The translations under genes and the position numbers were made by a program. Source: Candidatus Rifleibacteriota bacterium (GTDB lineage Bacteria > Muiribacteriota > Ozemobacteria > Ozemobacterales > Ozemobacteraceae). From it: a stretch of 64,000 nt of DNA. Of this stretch, positions 61,754 through 64,000 are shown in pieces. How positions within the stretch are numbered: position 1 is the first letter of the stretch; each line of letters starts with the position of its first letter. The stretch lies in contig CAJOND010000012.1 of NCBI GenBank assembly GCA_905236675.1, positions 62,001 to 126,000 on the forward strand. Reading direction: 5' to 3'. The notes beneath the pieces were generated by a model. The model was not told the origin of the DNA and did not search any database. It worked only from the letters and a program-made list of their open reading frames with translations.

Positions 61754-62854
61754 TTAAATATCCCATTCATCAAGATTATACTGATCAATAAGAGATATAA
61801 GTGTATCAGAATAAGTTGGGCTTGTTGCATAACCAGCTTGATGTATACCGCGTGCAAATTCATGAGCTGCTTCACGGTCATGATTAGAAGACTGATATTT
61901 ATCCCAAGCACTCTTATAACGACCATTTGAAACTAGATTTGCATGGTCATCAATAGATTCTTGCCAAGTATTGTATTTTCTGAAACCATCTTTAATTGTT
62001 ACATAGGTTCCATCATAACATTCCTGAGTTGAAACTACAGTAGTACCAGCAGGACCAGTTCCTTTGATACCAAACAAGTTTTTAGCATCACCGATTGTGC
62101 TTCCGCCCCAACCAGTTTCAAGAATAGCCTGAGCAAGAGTAACAGAAGCAGGAACACCAGTTTCTTTCATACTTGCCTGAGCAACAGGTCCAAACAAAGC
62201 AATGAATTTATCTTGTGGGAGTTTACCACCAGGATAATTAGCTAAATCGCCAGATTCTTCTGTTGTAGGAACTTTTCCTTCAGCACCATCTTTTGACTTC
62301 TGAGTTCCTTCTTCTTTAGACAAATAACCACCCTTTTTGGTATTGCCAGGATAATAAGGAGCCTTTTTAGAAGCTTCAGCACCAGGGATAGAAACATAAT
62401 TCTTATGCATATAGCCTTCTACGCCATCAACAGTAACTTTATAAAATTCACCGTCAACACCTGTTACTGTAATCTTTTTGCCAGTACTGAATTTATCCAT
62501 TACTGGACCCCAAGGCCATTGTCTAAGTCTAAGATTATCACCCTGTACAGTACCTTCAACAGGGAAATCTCCATCTGATTCAGCTTCTTCTTGTTTACCA
62601 TTATCGGTAACAACTTTGGCTGAAGCAGTTTCATCGTCTTCTGAACCAGTTTCTTCTTCAGTTACCTGAGTATTTTCAAAAGGACTAGAACCTTTTCCTT
62701 CGGTACCTTCTTCACCTAAAATAGCTTTTTCAGAATTATAGCCTTCTTCTGATACTCCGCCGCTAATGCCGTTTTCAGCAACAACGCCATCTGCGAAAGA
62801 ACAAGGAACAATTAAAATACTCATTAATAATAATGAAAATAGATATTTCCGCAT
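61754..62854 (-). CDS. SH3b-domain glucosaminidase (GH73-type cell-wall hydrolase)
   Basis: A 366-residue exported enzyme. Signal peptide to about residue 21, then an acidic Ser/Glu-rich linker (about 25-98). The SH3b domain (about 99-155) reads GTVQGDNLRLRQWPWGPVM...ITVTGVDGEFYKV...GYMHKNYVSI. The glucosaminidase domain (about 215-366) has FIALFGPVAQASMKETGVPASVTLAQAILETGWGGS, with the catalytic Glu in ILETGWG near 245, then NLFGIKG and the AGYATSPTYSDTLI end. It cleaves N-acetylglucosamine bonds in peptidoglycan. An AGGAG ribosome site fits the start. It shares domain order and linker style with the next protein upstream. Confidence 0.9.
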   Translation of the reverse strand: MRKYLFSLLLMSILIVPCSFADGVVAENGISGGVSEEGYNSEKAILGEEGTEGKGSSPFENTQVTEEETGSEDDETASAKVVTDNGKQEEAESDGDFPVEGTVQGDNLRLRQWPWGPVMDKFSTGKKITVTGVDGEFYKVTVDGVEGYMHKNYVSIPGAEASKKAPYYPGNTKKGGYLSKEEGTQKSKDGAEGKVPTTEESGDLANYPGGKLPQDKFIALFGPVAQASMKETGVPASVTLAQAILETGWGGSTIGDAKNLFGIKGTGPAGTTVVSTQECYDGTYVTIKDGFRKYNTWQESIDDHANLVSNGRYKSAWDKYQSSNHDREAAHEFARGIHQAGYATSPTYSDTLISLIDQYNLDEWDI

Positions 62855-62952
62855 AGCCTTCTCCTAATTTCTATTCTTAATTATGATACCATGTTTTTAC
62901 AAAAAAGTTTAAAAAAATTTATATTTTTTATGCACAAATAAAATGAAATCCT

Positions 62953-62999
62953 AAAAAAAAAAAGAACAGCACAATGTTTATTGGGCTGTTCTTTTTTTT
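62953..62999 (-). terminator. Terminator of the SH3b gene at the right edge
   Basis: A 15-16 bp stem (AAAAAAAGAACAGC with GCTGTTCTTTTTTT, 14-nt loop) 4 bases past the stop at 63003, with T-runs on both strands. Confidence 0.8.
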
Positions 63000-63002
63000 A
63001 AA

Positions 63003-64000
63003 TTATTTTGTTTCGTAAATACAACAATTGTATGTACTTGATCTATAAAGTTCATTATAAGAAGAAGGAACAGAATATGGGCCATAAGGCTTATACATAC
63101 CGTTACATTCACAAATCTTAGTATTTCTATATTTTAATGCTAGATAAACAGATTTTAGAACGTCAGAACTTGCTTCATTATACCCTTTATTGATATTAGC
63201 TTGAGAATAGTAGTTAGCATCACCACTTCTACCAGGGTCCCAACCCTGCATCTGAGAAATTGTTACAGGATTATTAATCATTGCACTTGCCCAACCGTAA
63301 TGCAAATAAGTATCATTAAAATAGCCTTCTCTTTGAGTAGTTCCAACTAGTATTTTAACATAATCTGCTGAAATACCAATGGAAGCAGCTAGTTTAGTAA
63401 TTTCGTCTCTAGTAGGTGTTGCCATTGAAGCCATCTGTTTCTTGAATTCTTCTGCAGATATGCCACCAGTTGTTGAAGTAACAGGAACTTCTTCATCTGG
63501 ATCTATATCGCCTGAAGCAATTCCATCAGATCTTGTTTTACCATCATCTTGCGACAGATATCCACCAGATTTAGTGTCACCAGGATAAGCAGGTTCTTTT
63601 CCACTAGAAGGAACACCAGGAATTGAAATATAATTCCTGTGCATATATCCTTTAACTCCTAGAACGATAACTTCATAGAATTCTCCAGAAACGCCTAAAA
63701 CAGTTATTTTAGTATTCTTATCGTATTTGCCGTTAACTTCACCCCAAGGCCATTTTCTAAGTCTTAAATCATCATAATCTATTGTACCAGTTATTGGGAA
63801 AGTATAACTGGCTAAATCATCAAAAGACTCATCATCTTTCGATTTATTATCATTAGCTTTAACATTTGCAGCTTTTGAGTTTTCATCTGAAACAGAAGTT
63901 TCAGTAGAAACTTTAGTATTTTCAAAAGGATTATCTGCATAAAGGGAAAGATTGCTAAGGGATAACATGAAAATTACAATGAATAATCTCTTCCAAAACA
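63003..64000 (-). CDS. SH3b-domain secreted protein, start beyond the right window edge
   Basis: The frame stays open to the edge; the visible upstream residues FWKRLFIVIFMLSLSNLSLYA look like the end of a signal peptide, so the true start is probably just outside. After NPFENTKVSTETS, also seen in the neighbour (NPFENT-like PFENTQVTEEETG), an SH3b domain follows (about GTIDYDDLRLRKWPWGEV...GYMHRNYISI), closely like that of the glucosaminidase. The C-terminal domain (about 185 residues) differs: EITKLAASIGISADYVKILVGTTQREGYFNDTYLHYGWASAMINNP, then CECNGMYKPYGPYS and CC near the end. This may be another cell-wall hydrolase (Glu in REGY as candidate acid), but the family is not recognised. Confidence 0.8.
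   Translation of the reverse strand, partial: FWKRLFIVIFMLSLSNLSLYADNPFENTKVSTETSVSDENSKAANVKANDNKSKDDESFDDLASYTFPITGTIDYDDLRLRKWPWGEVNGKYDKNTKITVLGVSGEFYEVIVLGVKGYMHRNYISIPGVPSSGKEPAYPGDTKSGGYLSQDDGKTRSDGIASGDIDPDEEVPVTSTTGGISAEEFKKQMASMATPTRDEITKLAASIGISADYVKILVGTTQREGYFNDTYLHYGWASAMINNPVTISQMQGWDPGRSGDANYYSQANINKGYNEASSDVLKSVYLALKYRNTKICECNGMYKPYGPYSVPSSYNELYRSSTYNCCIYETK

Overview
The window is an AT-rich (roughly 30% G+C by eye) bacterial chromosome segment with dense, mostly short operons. It carries a diderm-like secretome: signal peptides, a lipoprotein, a beta-barrel-like outer-membrane protein, peptidoglycan enzymes, and pilus-type proteins. Four scattered genes encode one-helix pilin-like proteins with a Cys...R-x-L...A-x-E-x-Y-N-x-D signature. 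That family, with the many secreted paralogues and TPR/HEAT proteins, recalls uncultured gut or rumen lineages such as Riflebacteria/Ozemobacterota. This placement is a low-confidence guess from memory, because the window has no rRNA or other marker.

Layout. 1-7.6 kb (minus): secreted hydrolases, namely a 5'-nucleotidase cut by the window edge, a clostripain-type C11 peptidase and three tandem subtilases, each with its own terminator. 7.9-13.7 kb: small and membrane proteins, PlsC-like acyltransferase, Nudix hydrolase, threonine synthase, and an intact membrane-protein gene with a frameshifted paralogue on the other side of thrC. 13.9-16.2 kb: a secreted phospholipase D-family protein. 16.2-19.4 kb: a degraded type I restriction-modification locus (HsdR tail, nearly full HsdM, two HsdS-like C-terminal tails) enclosing an MNT/HEPN toxin-antitoxin pair. 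19.4-22.7 kb: PilP-like and pilin-like proteins, a secreted protein and a CCA-adding enzyme. 22.7-23.4 kb: a non-coding block of nested inverted repeats and a heptamer array. 23.4-25.9 kb: arginine decarboxylase and a pilin-like gene.

26.1-28.7 kb (minus): a compact four-gene operon of an unknown protein, a stand-alone Smr domain, a ParB-like protein and an SplB-like radical SAM enzyme; this is the best candidate for an undescribed nucleic-acid-related system. 28.9-33.8 kb (minus): BtpA family, then a lipoprotein, outer-membrane protein and HEAT-repeat tail-anchored protein in one tight unit. 34.1-42.8 kb: L,D-transpeptidase-fold protein with Ser in place of the catalytic Cys, DedA protein, TPR protein, SpoIID-like lytic enzyme and RecN. 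42.9-50.2 kb: a large low-complexity membrane protein, the GlgM-GlgE alpha-glucan pair and cysteine synthase. 50.4-55.1 kb: alpha/beta hydrolase, GLUG-repeat surface protein with partner, a canonical L,D-transpeptidase and a His/Cys-rich metal-binding-like protein. 55.3-61 kb: FecR-domain protein, a CHASE2-cyclase with a large insertion in its sensor domain, and a sirtuin. 61-64 kb (minus): SH3b cell-wall proteins, the last cut by the window edge.

Common themes are envelope building and turnover, secreted proteolysis, polyamine, amino-acid and glucan metabolism, and decaying defence genes. Three intergenic spots carry 7-bp-periodic pyrimidine-rich repeats. I saw no tRNA, rRNA, CRISPR array or transposase. 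All calls were made by reading the sequence without database searches.
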